64,000 nt of DNA, taken from contig CALAMI010000011.1 in assembly GCA_937925685.1 (NCBI GenBank), positions 62,001 to 126,000 of the forward strand, written 5' to 3'. Shown here piece after piece: positions 1-8,570 of this stretch (within the stretch, counting starts at the first letter, position 1; each line of letters opens with the position of its first letter). A model generated the notes under the pieces. It saw only the letters and a program-made list of their open reading frames with translations. It was not told the origin of the DNA and did no database searches. The translations under genes and the position numbers were made by a program. The stretch is from Candidatus Binatia bacterium. Lineage in GTDB: Bacteria; Desulfobacterota; Binatia; HRBIN30.

Positions 1-251
1 GCGCCCCAGTGCATTTGCCACTCGACCGACGGTACGCGAGAGCCCTCGACCACCGACCCATCGCGGCGGATACGTACGAGATCCTCGTCGCACAGTCCGC
101 CTTTGTAAAGTTGGCTCGGCGTAATCCAAATCGTTTCACCGTCGGCGGCGCGGGCACTAATGTTGCCACCGGTTGCAGTGAGCAAGCCATGGGCGAACAG
201 CTCGTTGGTGATTTGGATGATTTGTTCTTTTGCCTCTCGATCGGTCCACAT
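1..251 (-). CDS. Class II aldolase/adducin family protein, N-terminal part
   Basis: An open frame runs off the left edge of the window and leaves 83 residues of the N-terminus. It begins MWTDREAKEQ and contains the class II aldolase signature GLLTATGGNISAR followed by IWITPSQLYKG, the first part of the sugar-phosphate/zinc site of fuculose- and ribulose-phosphate aldolases and related decarboxylases. The ATG at 251 has a strong GGAGGAG ribosome site 7 bases upstream. It lies on the same strand as the gamma-glutamyltransferase gene, 61 bases downstream of it. The substrate cannot be told from the N-terminus, and the zinc-binding histidines would lie outside the window. Confidence 0.85.
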   Translation of the reverse strand, partial: MWTDREAKEQIIQITNELFAHGLLTATGGNISARAADGETIWITPSQLYKGGLCDEDLVRIRRDGSVVEGSRVPSVEWQMHWG

Positions 252-312
252 GGCAGACTCCTCCGTTGGCAACTTGACTGGAGGCGCTCGCAGAAATCAA
301 GCTACCGCAGGG

Positions 313-1944
313 TCAGTAGCCCATTGCAGCGCCGTCTTTGCGTCGGTCCGAGCCTCCTCCAAAAACTCCCGCGCTCCAGTCGATCATGATCCCCTGCCCA
401 CCGCCGAAGCCGCTGCGCATACGCACTTCGTTAGGGTCTGCGACGGCATGGCCGAACTCGCGCAACGCTTGCACCAACGCGGGATCGAATTCTTCCTCGA
501 ATGCAACACGGTTGTGCTCTAAGACGTGAAAACGCGACAGATCGAGCGCCTCTTGGATGTTGGCGCCAAAGTCGATCATGTGGGAAATCACCTGCACGTG
601 GGCTTGTGCTTGATGGTCGCCACCCATGACCCCGAAGGAAAGAACCGGCTGCTCGTCGTGGAACAACATCGCGGGGATGATGGTGTGCAGGGGACGCTTG
701 CGTGGTGCCACGCAGTTAGGATGATCCGGGTCGAGAACGAACCCAGCCCCGCGGTTTTGCAACACCACACCTGTGTTCGGCACGGCGACTCCCGAGCCGA
801 AGGGAAAGTAAAGGCTGCTGATCATCGACACAATGTTTCCTCGCTGATCGGCCACCGTGAGGTAGACCGTGTCGCCCAGCGGTGAAAGCTTACCAGCGGT
901 CGGCTGCCTCAAAGCTCGCCGCGGCTGCAGCAGCGCAGCGCGCCCCTGTGCATAATCTTTCGACAGCAGTTCCGACAAGGGCACGGGAACGAAGTCGGGG
1001 TCAGCTACGAACCGGTTGCGGTCGGCAAGCGCCAGCTTCACTGCCTCGATGCGATAGTGATGGACCTCGGGGGCCGAGGGACCGTAACGAGCCAAATCGA
1101 AGTTCTCGAGGATGTTGAGGGCTAAGAGGGCGGTGATGCCCTGAGTGTTCGGTGGCAGCTCGGCCAGCGTGTACCCGCGGTAAGTTGTCTCGATCGGTTC
1201 GACCCAGGAAGAGCTGTGCTCGGCGAAGTCGGTGACCGACAAAGCCCCTCCTTGTTCGCCGACCGCACGGGCCGCGGCGTCGGCGAACGGTCCTCGGTAA
1301 AACCACTCCGCACCACCTTGGGAAAGTTCTCCGAGGGTCCGCGCCAAAACTGGCAGACGCATGACCTCACCCAGGCGAGGTGCTCGGCCATCGATGGAAA
1401 ACCAAGCGCGGGCGTGCACGTCTTGCACGATCCCGACGTTGAAGATGGTTTGCCACTCCCAGGCAATGACCTCACTCACAGGGAACCCGTTTTCTGCGTA
1501 GTCGAGTGCGGCTGCGAAAAGCTCTTGCCAACGTAGCCGTCCGAAGCGGGCATGGGCGTCTGCCCACGCTTGGACGACGCCGGGTACCGTGACACTGAGC
1601 GGGCCGAGGAGCGGCATGGTGGAACAACCGCTGGCAGCGAGCCGATCGAGGGTTAGCGAAGCTGGAGCGCGGCCGCTGCCGTTGAGGGCATGGAGCTGTT
1701 GCTCGGCTGCATCCCAGTAGAGCAGCATGCAGTCCCCGCCGAGCCCGACGTGGTAAGGCTCGACGACGCACAGCGTGAGGTTGGCAGCGATAGCCGCGTC
1801 GATCGCGCTGCCACCTTGGCGCAGCACGTGCAGCCCCACGCTGGTCGCGAGGGCTTGGCTCGTGCACACCAACCCCCGGCGTGCAAGCACCATGGAGCGC
1901 TGTGCGCGGAAACCGTAGCCATACGGGCGATGACTGGTGAACAT
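313..1944 (-). CDS. ggt: Gamma-glutamyltransferase family protein
   Basis: A 543-residue Ntn-hydrolase of the gamma-glutamyltranspeptidase family. Members cleave themselves at a conserved threonine and transfer or hydrolyse gamma-glutamyl or related acyl-amide groups. Conserved blocks are ATSVGLHVLRQGGSAIDAA near residue 33, EPYHVGLGGD near 62, and the autoprocessing region GDTVYLTVADQRGN with the probable nucleophile Thr near 359, then FGSGVAVPNTG and LQNRGAGF. No clear Sec signal is seen, unlike periplasmic E. coli Ggt, so it may be cytoplasmic. The Thr context (DTVYLTV rather than TTHYSVV) resembles YwrD-like or acylase-like members, so glutathione is not assured as substrate. It starts 9 bases after proC ends and is probably co-transcribed with it. 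Confidence 0.9.
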   Translation of the reverse strand: MFTSHRPYGYGFRAQRSMVLARRGLVCTSQALATSVGLHVLRQGGSAIDAAIAANLTLCVVEPYHVGLGGDCMLLYWDAAEQQLHALNGSGRAPASLTLDRLAASGCSTMPLLGPLSVTVPGVVQAWADAHARFGRLRWQELFAAALDYAENGFPVSEVIAWEWQTIFNVGIVQDVHARAWFSIDGRAPRLGEVMRLPVLARTLGELSQGGAEWFYRGPFADAAARAVGEQGGALSVTDFAEHSSSWVEPIETTYRGYTLAELPPNTQGITALLALNILENFDLARYGPSAPEVHHYRIEAVKLALADRNRFVADPDFVPVPLSELLSKDYAQGRAALLQPRRALRQPTAGKLSPLGDTVYLTVADQRGNIVSMISSLYFPFGSGVAVPNTGVVLQNRGAGFVLDPDHPNCVAPRKRPLHTIIPAMLFHDEQPVLSFGVMGGDHQAQAHVQVISHMIDFGANIQEALDLSRFHVLEHNRVAFEEEFDPALVQALREFGHAVADPNEVRMRSGFGGGQGIMIDWSAGVFGGGSDRRKDGAAMGY

Positions 1945-1953
1945 GCGAGGAGG

Positions 1954-2823
1954 TTACTTCCGCCCAAGTTCCTGTGAACGCCGGGTTGCAGCAACAACCG
2001 CAGATACCAGCGCGTCTTTGAACCCGCGACGATGCAACTCGCTGAGCCCGGCCACAGTAGTTCCGCCAGGTGAGGCCACCTGTGCGCGTAAGGCTTCTGG
2101 CGGTTGTCCCGTTTCTTGAAGCATCGCTGCTGCCCCGGCAATCGTTTGGAAGGTGAGTCGTGCGGCCAAGGCGGCAGTTAAACCGGCGGCGACCCCACCG
2201 GCAATCAAGCCCTCGGCAAACAAATAGACATAAGCAGGGCCACTGCCACTGAGTCCGGTGACTGCATCGAGCATCCGCTCGTCTTGCACGTCGCAAGCGT
2301 CGCCCACTGCCGAGAAAATTTGCACGCCAAGCTTGACATCCGCTGGCGTGGCGAAACGGCCACGGGCGATCACGGTCATGCCCTTGCCAATCAGCGCGGG
2401 AGTATTCGGCATAGCGCGCAGGACGTGTACTTCCCCCCCAAGGAGATGCTCGATTTTGGCGGTGGGTACGCCAGCGGCAATACTGATGACCAGGTGTTTG
2501 GGTCCGACACTTCCGTGCAACTCTCGCAGGACGACGTCGAGGTCTTGTGGTTTCACGGCAAGGATGAGCACTGGAGCGGATTCCACCACTTCCTGATTGG
2601 AGGTCGCGACCTGGACCTTCAATTGCCGCTTGAGGGTAGCGAGCTTACTTTTGTCGACGTCGCTGGCGACGAGAGCCGATGGTTCCGCAAGGCCTGCGCC
2701 AAGAAGCCCGCGCATGAGAGCACTGGCCATGTTGCCGGCGCCAATGAAGCCGATGGTTGGCAGGGCTTTTTTGCGCGCCCCGGTCGGACTTTTCGTCTGA
2801 GCAGCCATGCGGGCTCGAGCCAT
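1954..2823 (-). CDS. proC: Pyrroline-5-carboxylate reductase
   Basis: Catalyses the last step of proline synthesis, reducing 1-pyrroline-5-carboxylate with NAD(P)H. The N-terminal Rossmann motif GFIGAGNMASALMRG, the middle LRAMPNTPALIGKG and the P5C reductase signature GLSGSGPAYVYLF are all present, followed by VASPGGTTVAGL. I place the start at the ATG at 2823 because AGGAGG lies 8 bases upstream; a GTG nine bases earlier overlaps that site. The product is 289 residues, slightly longer than the usual 270 because of a basic N-terminal tail before the Rossmann fold. It follows yggS, a common pairing, and precedes ggt. Confidence 0.96.
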   Translation of the reverse strand: MARARMAAQTKSPTGARKKALPTIGFIGAGNMASALMRGLLGAGLAEPSALVASDVDKSKLATLKRQLKVQVATSNQEVVESAPVLILAVKPQDLDVVLRELHGSVGPKHLVISIAAGVPTAKIEHLLGGEVHVLRAMPNTPALIGKGMTVIARGRFATPADVKLGVQIFSAVGDACDVQDERMLDAVTGLSGSGPAYVYLFAEGLIAGGVAAGLTAALAARLTFQTIAGAAAMLQETGQPPEALRAQVASPGGTTVAGLSELHRRGFKDALVSAVVAATRRSQELGRK

Positions 2824-2883
2824 GATGTCCACCTCCTTTCGTGGTCGTCCACTTCCTGCGAGTACTGGCCTCCGTGGTTTCCC

Positions 2884-3594
2884 TTAGCTTCGTGAGGCGA
2901 TGGGCCGCTCGCCGAAAATGGCCCGGCCGATTCGCACCAAGGTCGCTCCCTCTTCCACGGCAACTTCGAAGTCTTCGCTCATCCCCATGGACAATTCGTG
3001 TAGCGAGGCTTGCGGGCCGGCGCGACCTCGCCACTGATCGCGCAACTCCCGGAGCTTTTGAAAGTACGGGCGATTCTCCTCCGCTTCCCGAGGCGCCGGA
3101 GGGATGCACATGAGTCCGCACACCCACAAGCGAGGGCAGGTTCGAGCCACGGCGAACAATCCTTCGAGATCTTCAGGGGCAACGCCTGCTTTGCTAGCTT
3201 CTCCGGCCAAGTTGACTTCGAACAGAATGTCTACTCGGTCCCGGCCGAGTTGACGCGCCCGCGCCTCGAGGGTGTGGAGCAGGTCGATACTGTCGACACT
3301 GTGGATCAGGGTAAAAAGCGGCAAAGCTGCTTTGACCTTATTTCGTTGCAGGTGGCCGATCATGTGCCACCGCACCGGGCCGCGCACCAAGCCCGCTTTG
3401 GTCCGAGCTTCTTGAACGTAGTTTTCGCCGATATCTTCGATACCGGCATCGATGACTGCTTGCACGGCCTCGGGAGGCTGTTGTTTGGCGACGGCGACGA
3501 TGCGGACGTCCGGCGCGGAACGACCAGAGCGTGCTGCGGCCTGAGCAATGCGGTCGCGGACCGAAGCGATTCGCTCCGTGATGTTCCCGGTCAT
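2884..3594 (-). CDS. yggS: YggS/PROSC-family pyridoxal phosphate homeostasis protein
   Basis: A 236-residue fold-type III PLP-binding protein without known catalytic activity that buffers free pyridoxal phosphate and affects amino-acid pools. The PLP lysine lies in IVAVAKQQP near residue 36. Other family blocks are IGENYVQEA, WHMIGHLQRNKVK, HSVDSIDLL and ELSMGMSEDFEVAVEEGATLVRIG with the phosphate-binding Ser/Thr region. The ATG overlaps the stop of maf as ATGA, so translation is probably coupled. proC lies 60 bases downstream, the arrangement seen in many bacteria. Confidence 0.96.
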   Translation of the reverse strand: MTGNITERIASVRDRIAQAAARSGRSAPDVRIVAVAKQQPPEAVQAVIDAGIEDIGENYVQEARTKAGLVRGPVRWHMIGHLQRNKVKAALPLFTLIHSVDSIDLLHTLEARARQLGRDRVDILFEVNLAGEASKAGVAPEDLEGLFAVARTCPRLWVCGLMCIPPAPREAEENRPYFQKLRELRDQWRGRAGPQASLHELSMGMSEDFEVAVEEGATLVRIGRAIFGERPIASRS

Positions 3595-4190
3595 TCGCCA
3601 AGTACCGACGAGGAAGATGGGCGCAGCAAGCCGTGCCGCTGTAACAAAGCGGTGACCTCGTCGAGCGGAAGGCCAATGACGTTGCTCAGGGAACCTTCGA
3701 TTCTCTCGACGAGCCGTCGACCTTCCCCTTGAGCTCCGTAACCCCCCGCCTTGTCTAGCGGCTCGCCACTGGCGACGTAACGGCGGATCACATCTTGCGA
3801 CAGCGCCTTGAAAGTGACACGGCTTTGTACCGCAAAGGCGTCAAGAATCCGTGCGTTGCTGGCCAAGCACACTCCAGTGTAAACGCGGTGCTCTCTTGCC
3901 GATAGGCCTTGGAGCATGGAGAGGGCGTGAGCCGCGGTGAGCGGCTTGCCCAAAATCTGGCCATCGAGTTCCACTTCGGTGTCGAAGCCTAAAACCCAGG
4001 CGTCAGGGATTTTTTGCGCGACCACCAAGGCTTTCGTAGAGGCCAGACGCAGTACATAAGTGTCTGCCGCTTCCCTCGGCAGCGGGGATTCGACGATATT
4101 TGCCGGGACGACCTCGAACGGTATGCCGAGCGACGCCAACAATTCGCGCCGGCGCGGCGAGGCAGAAGCCAAAACGACACGGGGCGACAT
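3591..4190 (-). CDS. maf: Maf family nucleotide pyrophosphatase
   Basis: Maf proteins hydrolyse dTTP/UTP or modified nucleotides and limit their misincorporation. The N-terminal motif VVLASASPRRRELL and the later KAGGYGAQGEG and NVIGLP blocks identify the family. The usual GADT motif reads GFDTEV here. I chose the ATG at 4190 (199 residues), which begins directly at MSPRVVLASASP; an upstream TTG would add 13 unrelated residues. Divergent from the lytic transglycosylase, with a 67-base shared upstream region. Coupled to yggS by a 4-base overlap. The GYGAQG motif suggests the dTTP/UTP (YhdE) subgroup, but this is inference. Confidence 0.93.
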   Translation of the reverse strand: MSPRVVLASASPRRRELLASLGIPFEVVPANIVESPLPREAADTYVLRLASTKALVVAQKIPDAWVLGFDTEVELDGQILGKPLTAAHALSMLQGLSAREHRVYTGVCLASNARILDAFAVQSRVTFKALSQDVIRRYVASGEPLDKAGGYGAQGEGRRLVERIEGSLSNVIGLPLDEVTALLQRHGLLRPSSSSVLGE

Positions 4191-4257
4191 GGCAGTCGGT
4201 TTGTTCGCAAACTCGATGGATCGCTGCAAGCGGAGCGATTTGCTAACCAGGAGAGCG

Positions 4258-6330
4258 ATGCTGCGCTCGGGGTTGTTGGCCTTCGTGGTGCTGTGGAGCA
4301 GCGCGGGTTGTGGGTCGTCGGGGCCGCTCGGCCGTTACGACCCGCGGGTGGTGTGGCTGGGCTGGCAAAACACCAGGGTGAAGCAGCAGCAGTTCCAAGC
4401 TGCGTGGCGAGCGTGGAAGGAAAAGCGCGACGTCGAAGCCTATCGCTTGTTTCGAACGTTGGCGTACGCGTACCCCGAGCTGGCCGATCACAGTTGGTTT
4501 CATGCAGGGCTCGCTGCCGAGCGCCTCGGTTGGCGTCGCCAGGCGCTCGCAGCCTTATCTCGAGTTGCGAGCGACTTTCCCCCCAGCGTGTTTTCCCTCG
4601 AGGCGGCCACGCGGATCGCAGAGTGGCAAGAGCAAGCGGGTCAGGTGGATGAAGCCTGTCGTTGGGCATTGCGCGTGTTGGCCGGCGGAGCCCCTGCAGA
4701 GCTCAGGCAGCGAGCGACCTTGGTACAAGGTCGATGCGAGGAACGGGCGGGACGGGTGGCAGTGGCAGCAGGGGTGTACCGGGAGGTGTGGGAGCAGGCC
4801 CGGTCGCTGCCGGTGCGAGCGCGGGCGCGGGAGTTCTTGCGGGCACTGCTTGCAGCTTACCCGACGTTGCAAGCTACGGGTCTGCAGCGCGTGCAAGAAG
4901 CAGAGCGCGCAGTGCGCGATCGAGACTGGGCTTTTGCCCGAGAGCTTGCTGAGCCGCTGATGGAAGCGACCGACGCCGAAGCGCGTGCGCGTGCGCTGCT
5001 GGTCTTGGCCGAAATCGCTCACGGTTTGGGGCAGTGGGAGGACGCCCTGGCCGGTTGGTGGACCGTCGCGGATCGTTACCCGGATACGCGGGTGGCCCCG
5101 GCAGCATTGCATCGCATGGGATCGGTGCTGTGGAACCGCAATCGCGACGTGGCAGCCGATCGGGTTTTCGCCGAACTCATACGCCGCTACCCGGCCTCCG
5201 ACGGAGCCGCAAAGGCGCTGTTGGCGCGGGTGCGAATTGCGGCCGACGAGGGGGCATGGTCGCGGGCTCGAACGTTGTTGCGAGAAGCCGATCGGTTGGT
5301 CCTCACCCCCGACGTGCGCAGGGAACTCTATTGGTGGCAGGGCTGGGTAGCTTTCCGAACGCAGCAATTTGCGGAGGCGGTAGCCGCTTTTGAGCGACTC
5401 GGTGCGGACGATGAACGGGCACAGTACTGGCTGGCGCGTGCCCTCGAGGCCCAAGGCCAGCAACGGCAGGCGCGCGCCCTGTACACGCGCCTGGGCAGCG
5501 GCCAGCCCCGTTTTTACGCCCATTTGGCGGAAGAGCGCTTACGGGGGACAGGCATGCTGCCCTTTCGGCTGGCCGGCTTGGGCGTGGCGCCGCACGAAGT
5601 GGTCATGGCCGAGCCGCCCGCCAGTGCGGACTCCTTTCATCTTCAACGTTGGCAGCACCTTTGCGCAACTGGAGTGCTCCCGCTTGCGCGCAGGGAACTC
5701 GCGGTGTTGTCCGCCGCCGCACCGGCAGGTGACCCTGCCTGGCGTACGTTCCTGATGGCGGCCTGGTCGCGTACGGACGCCTATGCTGACGCCTTGCGAG
5801 CCGTGGCAACCTGGCGCGATTTCCCTGCGGCGGAACGGCAATGGCTCGAGTACCCACTTGCGTTTTATCCGTTCGTCGACCGGGCGGCGCGAACTTACGG
5901 CTTGGACCCGTTGTTGCTGTTGGCGATCATGCGTCAGGAAAGCCTGTTCGACCCGGAAGTGTGTTCGTCGGCTGGTGCCTGCGGGTTGATGCAACTCATG
6001 CCGAGTACAGCCCAGCGGTTGGCGCGGGAAGCAGGACTGGACCCCAATTCCGTCGATTTGTTCGACCCTGAGCAAAACATCGCATTGGGAGCACTTCATT
6101 TGCGGGAGTTATTGCAGCGCTTCTCCTTTGATCCGGTGCTTGCACTGGCGGCCTACAATGCCGGCGAAGAGGCGGTTCGGCGTTGGTTGGAACGCGGGGG
6201 CCCGCAGCCAGTTGACGAATTTGTCGAGAACATCGGGTATCGGGAAACGCGCGACTATGTGAAGCGCGTCTGGACCCATTACTTGCGCTACCAGTCCTTG
6301 TATCTCACCGGGAGGGCTGAGAAGAATTGA
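4258..6330 (+). CDS. Soluble lytic murein transglycosylase (Slt70-like), lipoprotein
   Basis: Cleaves peptidoglycan glycan strands with formation of 1,6-anhydromuramyl ends. The C-terminal goose-type lysozyme/SLT domain carries MRQESLFDPEV with catalytic Glu near residue 561, then GACGLMQLMPSTA and ALAAYNAGE. The preceding ~500 residues are helical, TPR-like superhelical repeats as in Slt70. The chosen ATG at 4258 gives a lipoprotein signal MLRSGLLAFVVLWSSAGC with lipobox Cys19, and AGGAGAG lies just upstream, so the protein is probably anchored to a membrane rather than soluble. 690 residues, in the family range. Divergent from maf. Confidence 0.95.
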   Translation: MLRSGLLAFVVLWSSAGCGSSGPLGRYDPRVVWLGWQNTRVKQQQFQAAWRAWKEKRDVEAYRLFRTLAYAYPELADHSWFHAGLAAERLGWRRQALAALSRVASDFPPSVFSLEAATRIAEWQEQAGQVDEACRWALRVLAGGAPAELRQRATLVQGRCEERAGRVAVAAGVYREVWEQARSLPVRARAREFLRALLAAYPTLQATGLQRVQEAERAVRDRDWAFARELAEPLMEATDAEARARALLVLAEIAHGLGQWEDALAGWWTVADRYPDTRVAPAALHRMGSVLWNRNRDVAADRVFAELIRRYPASDGAAKALLARVRIAADEGAWSRARTLLREADRLVLTPDVRRELYWWQGWVAFRTQQFAEAVAAFERLGADDERAQYWLARALEAQGQQRQARALYTRLGSGQPRFYAHLAEERLRGTGMLPFRLAGLGVAPHEVVMAEPPASADSFHLQRWQHLCATGVLPLARRELAVLSAAAPAGDPAWRTFLMAAWSRTDAYADALRAVATWRDFPAAERQWLEYPLAFYPFVDRAARTYGLDPLLLLAIMRQESLFDPEVCSSAGACGLMQLMPSTAQRLAREAGLDPNSVDLFDPEQNIALGALHLRELLQRFSFDPVLALAAYNAGEEAVRRWLERGGPQPVDEFVENIGYRETRDYVKRVWTHYLRYQSLYLTGRAEKN

Positions 6331-6453
6331 AGCGCGGATCATTCTGCCCGATTGGGTCCCCTGGGTGCGAGCTAGACCGTCACACTCAAAAGAACGCGGA
6401 GGTGGTGGCCTGGTGCAGTTGCGCTCCCGAGCCCACGACACGAACGGTTTGCT

Positions 6454-6870
6454 TCAAAGCCGTCGTGGGCCACGCGTGGACCGGCGCTCGATGTCTAGGA
6501 TGTCCATCCGCCGACGCATGAACTGCAGCTCCCGTCGGTGCTGCGTAGCCAACTGTTTGAGCTTGCGAATGCCTGCAGGAGTAACCACGACGAGGACCTC
6601 GCGCTTGTTTGCGGGATTTTCTTTCCGAAGCACGTAACCCTGAGCCTCTGCCCGATCGACTAACTCAACCACGGTGTGGTGCCGCAATTGAAGAAACTCG
6701 GCCAAACGCCAAATACTCACTCCTTCGGTGCCACCTAGGCCAGCAGCGCCAAGAAGCAGGGAATGCTGTTGAGGGGTGAGACCGACGTTACGCGCAGCCA
6801 GCTCTGTGGCACGAAAGAGCTTACGTAAGGCTTCTCGATAGCGCGCTAGGCTCTGCAGTTCGCTCGACAT
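6454..6870 (-). CDS. MarR family transcriptional regulator
   Basis: A winged-helix repressor of about 138 residues. The segment GVSIWRLAEFLQLRHHTVV matches the helix-turn-helix, followed by ELVDRAEAQGYVLRKENP and the wing EVLVVVTPAGI, which is the classic MarR order. These proteins bind DNA as dimers and usually respond to small phenolic ligands or oxidants. The C-terminal tail RRSTRGPRRL is basic. An in-frame GTG four codons upstream is a possible alternative start, and neither start has a strong ribosome site. No obvious target is adjacent, as the 5' neighbour region is empty and the 3' neighbour is the convergent lytic transglycosylase. Confidence 0.88.
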   Translation of the reverse strand: MSSELQSLARYREALRKLFRATELAARNVGLTPQQHSLLLGAAGLGGTEGVSIWRLAEFLQLRHHTVVELVDRAEAQGYVLRKENPANKREVLVVVTPAGIRKLKQLATQHRRELQFMRRRMDILDIERRSTRGPRRL

Positions 6871-7012
6871 GGGATCGGACACGAGCGCATGTGTTTACCG
6901 CGATTCGCTCTTAGACTCAACGTGGTCGGATCATTTTGCTGGCTGGGCTCCTGCTGCGGCCTCGACCTTGTGCCCACCAATAATCGCTTTTCGCGAGCGG
7001 TAAGCGGATCCA

Positions 7013-7195
7013 TTAGGCAAGTGCCCGTTCCCGTGCCGGTTCGACAACGGTCTCTGGCGCGGCCACAGGCTCGGCGCCGGCTCGAAGGCGAGCGTTGGTG
7101 CGGTGGCGCGTTTCGCCTCGGGAGTCAAGAGCGCGCGGCACCAAATTCTCTTCCAGGGCGTTCCCGGCCTTGTGCCGGAGCCCGGCCCTCTTCAC
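7013..7195 (-). CDS. Small hypothetical protein, translationally coupled (tentative)
   Basis: A 60-codon frame beginning at GTG that overlaps the stop of the preceding 62-residue gene as GTGA, with the purine-rich AAGGAAAGG just upstream. The product is basic and charged, VKRAGLRHKAGNALEE at the start and PETVVEPARERALA at the end. Third codon positions are mostly G or C, as in neighbouring genes. I do not recognise the family and see no domain, signal or membrane segment. It may still be a chance frame. Confidence 0.4.
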   Translation of the reverse strand: MKRAGLRHKAGNALEENLVPRALDSRGETRHRTNARLRAGAEPVAAPETVVEPARERALA

Positions 7196-7380
7196 GCTGC
7201 CTTTCCTTGGAACTGTTCCAGCCGCTGAATCAGCGCTTTGGTGCGCTCCTCTTCCTGCTCGAGCTGCCGGCGAAACTCGCGCGTGGCCGCTTTGTGGATC
7301 TCGTGAGAGAGCGTAACCGCATGTGCTTGCAAAACCGAAAGCAGCAACCGAACATCCGCTTCGTCCAAAGTCAGCTGCAT
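7192..7380 (-). CDS. Small conserved-looking helical protein of unknown function
   Basis: A 62-residue protein starting MQLTLDEADVRLLLSVL. The pattern is that of two amphipathic helices, an N-terminal half rich in Leu and a C-terminal half EFRRQLEQEEERTKALIQRL that should form a coiled coil. A TLDEADVRLLLSVL-like opening occurs in small uncharacterised proteins of soil proteobacteria. The start is supported by a GAGG-containing stretch upstream. It is followed immediately, with overlap, by a possible second small gene. No catalytic residues or signal peptide are visible. Confidence 0.65.
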   Translation of the reverse strand: MQLTLDEADVRLLLSVLQAHAVTLSHEIHKAATREFRRQLEQEEERTKALIQRLEQFQGKAA

Positions 7381-7469
7381 AGAGGATCCTCGCGCGCCTG
7401 CTCTTACTCGAGGCCATGTCTCTTGTAAAGTAAAGAGTGCCTCCGTCGTCGGCGCCACCATCGCCGATC

Positions 7470-8567
7470 TTAGTCCGAGGAGCCTGCACGAGCAGGGCGC
7501 GGTTCGGCGGTCGTGGCTGCGGGCACGATTTTCACCGCAGGCCGATACGAAGCCGTGCGCAGTAGGTAAAAAATTCCTCCGGAGAGTGTAGGCGCCTCGG
7601 CCACCCAGAAACCCAGGGCGGCCGACAAAATCGAACTTTCGAGTCCGATGCGATGCGCTAGCAAGAGCGCTTGAACGATCTCCCGTACACCCTCTCCGGC
7701 AATGGTGAACGGGCTCATCACCGTGGCGAAAATTTGAATGGTCGAAGCGAAGATCACTTCCCAAAATTCGGCGTGGTGGGCGCCGACGGCGATGGCGGTG
7801 AGGAAATAGGTGACAGCGGTGAAGAAATGCACGAAAAAACTCAGCCCGGCAGCTAGCGTGAGGCGCAGCTTCTGACCGCGATATGCTGCCGCTGCCGCAT
7901 GGAGGCGCTCGATAAACGTTCCGACGCGGCTTTTTCGCAAGCCAGGGAAGACCCCTAAGGACCATAGCAACCATCGTGGATGCAGAAGGGCGAGGAAAAA
8001 GGCTAGCGTGATGAACGTCGCTAGCGGAATGGCAAGCCAACCAATGAAGGTGGCGCGGCTTCCGAGGATGGTGCTCCCAAGCGGAAAGGTGAGCACAAAG
8101 CAAAGAAACATCCCGACGATTCCAAGGCCTTTCTCAATGGCGGTAGCCGCTGCCGCCTCGGCGGTGCGGCCAGTGAAACGTGCTGCGTCGTAGAGCTTGT
8201 AACCGTCGAGACCGAGGGTCGAGGGTAAAAACGTTCCGAGGAAACGGCCGATCAAAAACGTGGTCACCACATGCCAAAAAGGAAAGTAAAGCCCTTGGCC
8301 TTGCAGCAATAAGTTCCAGCGTAGCATGGAACACGCCATCCCCGAGGTGCGTACAACGAACGCGAGCAGGGCGAAGCGCCAAAACGTGGCCACGTCGATT
8401 CGGGGAAGATAACTTACAATCGCTTGCAACGCAGAAACCGTGGTGCCTTCGCTCGACTGCACGGGATGCTGCAACAACAAGTAAAACGCGGCAACCGTGA
8501 CGACGACTTTGGCCACAAAGGAAACAACCGCGCGCAGCTGCCGCTGTTCCACATTCGCAGTCGACAA
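7470..8567 (-). CDS. Flippase-like integral membrane protein (LPG synthase TM/UPF0104 family)
   Basis: A polytopic inner-membrane protein of up to 365 residues with about seven or eight hydrophobic segments. It contains the family blocks RWNLLLQGQGL, FLIGRFLGTFLPSTLGLDGYK and AAATAIEKGLGI, which match the transmembrane domain of lysylphosphatidylglycerol synthases and the 'flippase-like' proteins. The soluble aminoacyl-transferase domain of MprF is absent, so lipid or polyprenol-linked substrate movement is likelier than lysyl transfer. The start is uncertain: TTG at 8567 follows a GGGAG site at 10 bases, and GTG at 8552 is the alternative. Directly downstream of the exported coiled-coil gene with a short gap. 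Confidence 0.85.
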   Translation of the reverse strand: MSTANVEQRQLRAVVSFVAKVVVTVAAFYLLLQHPVQSSEGTTVSALQAIVSYLPRIDVATFWRFALLAFVVRTSGMACSMLRWNLLLQGQGLYFPFWHVVTTFLIGRFLGTFLPSTLGLDGYKLYDAARFTGRTAEAAAATAIEKGLGIVGMFLCFVLTFPLGSTILGSRATFIGWLAIPLATFITLAFFLALLHPRWLLWSLGVFPGLRKSRVGTFIERLHAAAAAYRGQKLRLTLAAGLSFFVHFFTAVTYFLTAIAVGAHHAEFWEVIFASTIQIFATVMSPFTIAGEGVREIVQALLLAHRIGLESSILSAALGFWVAEAPTLSGGIFYLLRTASYRPAVKIVPAATTAEPRPARAGSSD

Positions 8568-8570
8568 CGG

